Source: Runella sp.
GTDB taxonomy: Bacteria; Bacteroidota; Bacteroidia; Cytophagales; Spirosomataceae
Length of the DNA: 61,096 nt
Assembly (NCBI GenBank): GCA_023254175.1
Contig: JALQYJ010000062.1
Location: forward strand, 1 to 61,096
Direction of reading: 5' to 3'
Below, in pieces: positions 61,068 to 61,096 of this stretch; position 1 is the first letter of the stretch, and every line of letters starts with the position of its first letter. The position numbers were made by a program, and so were the translations under genes. The notes beneath the pieces are model-generated. The model did no database searches. It saw only the letters and a program-made list of their open reading frames with translations, and was not told the origin of the DNA.

Positions 61068-61096
61068 GTTAGGCGGTTAGTTTTTGGTAAAAATGA

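Noticed and set aside
1-61096. CRISPR array, prophage or intact insertion sequence
   Set aside because: No regularly spaced repeats, no phage structural genes and no complete transposase with inverted ends were seen.

Overview
The window reads as chromosomal DNA of a Bacteroidota member, most likely a Cytophagales bacterium (Spirosomataceae or Cytophagaceae type); the genus cannot be fixed from the sequence. Signs are the lipoprotein (TamL) form of the TamA partner next to TamB, tandem FKBP lipoproteins, a Bacteroidota-type ArgE-like hydrolase, bacillithiol genes (bshC, ypdA), few clear Shine-Dalgarno sites and TAnnTTTG-like promoter boxes. There is no prophage, intact insertion sequence, CRISPR array or rRNA. 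One intact tRNA gene, tRNA-Arg(CCU), is present.

Layout. 1-3.2 kb: edge of a secreted protein, a graveyard with LytTR response-regulator remnants, photolyase and a YdjC-type deacetylase. 3.3-6.8 kb: a serine hydrolase and an ABC exporter pair. 7-10.2 kb: serS, lysC and a small membrane protein. 10.2-10.7 kb: a decayed DUF4160/DUF2442 pair. 10.8-20 kb: a glycosyltransferase with a C9 tract, bshC, small genes, mazG, an ArgE-like M20 hydrolase, a damaged HTH/membrane module, hflX and tRNA-Arg with a broken upstream copy. 20-30.6 kb: secreted hydrolase and S10 peptidase, ypdA, mnmH, an MTHFR-like protein, an S41 protease, an OmpA lipoprotein and PDH E1-beta. 30.7-38.6 kb: a LolA-like protein, TamB and TamL. 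38.6-46 kb: an AraC remnant, GH16, a beta-helix/PDZ protein, an FAD oxidoreductase, a lipoprotein and a BamA-like barrel. 45.9-46.3 kb: a decayed VapBC-like pair. 46.4-56.3 kb: VanX-like dipeptidase, Gfo/Idh/MocA oxidoreductase, folB, DivIVA, an M61 peptidase, an rdgB/FKBP/FKBP/DHH-phosphoesterase run and ndk. 56.3-61 kb: a LuxR remnant, a secreted repeat protein, and a DUF4833/PfkB/HAD/flippase-like cluster that runs to the right edge.

How the genes work together. Most of the window is housekeeping: translation (serS, tRNA-Arg, mnmH), amino-acid and cofactor synthesis (lysC, ArgE-like, folB), nucleotide sanitation (mazG, rdgB, ndk), redox buffering (bshC, ypdA) and envelope building (TamB/TamL, BamA-like, OmpA, FKBPs, S41, DivIVA). 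The right-end cluster combines a sugar kinase, a HAD protein and a lipid flippase-like membrane protein and may serve synthesis of a modified lipid.

The main unexpected signal is erosion. At least seven regulator or toxin-antitoxin loci survive only as fragments carrying nonsense codons, frameshifts or truncations, with no mobile element beside them. Two genes, photolyase and a serine hydrolase, have terminator-like hairpins that abut or cover their start codons.
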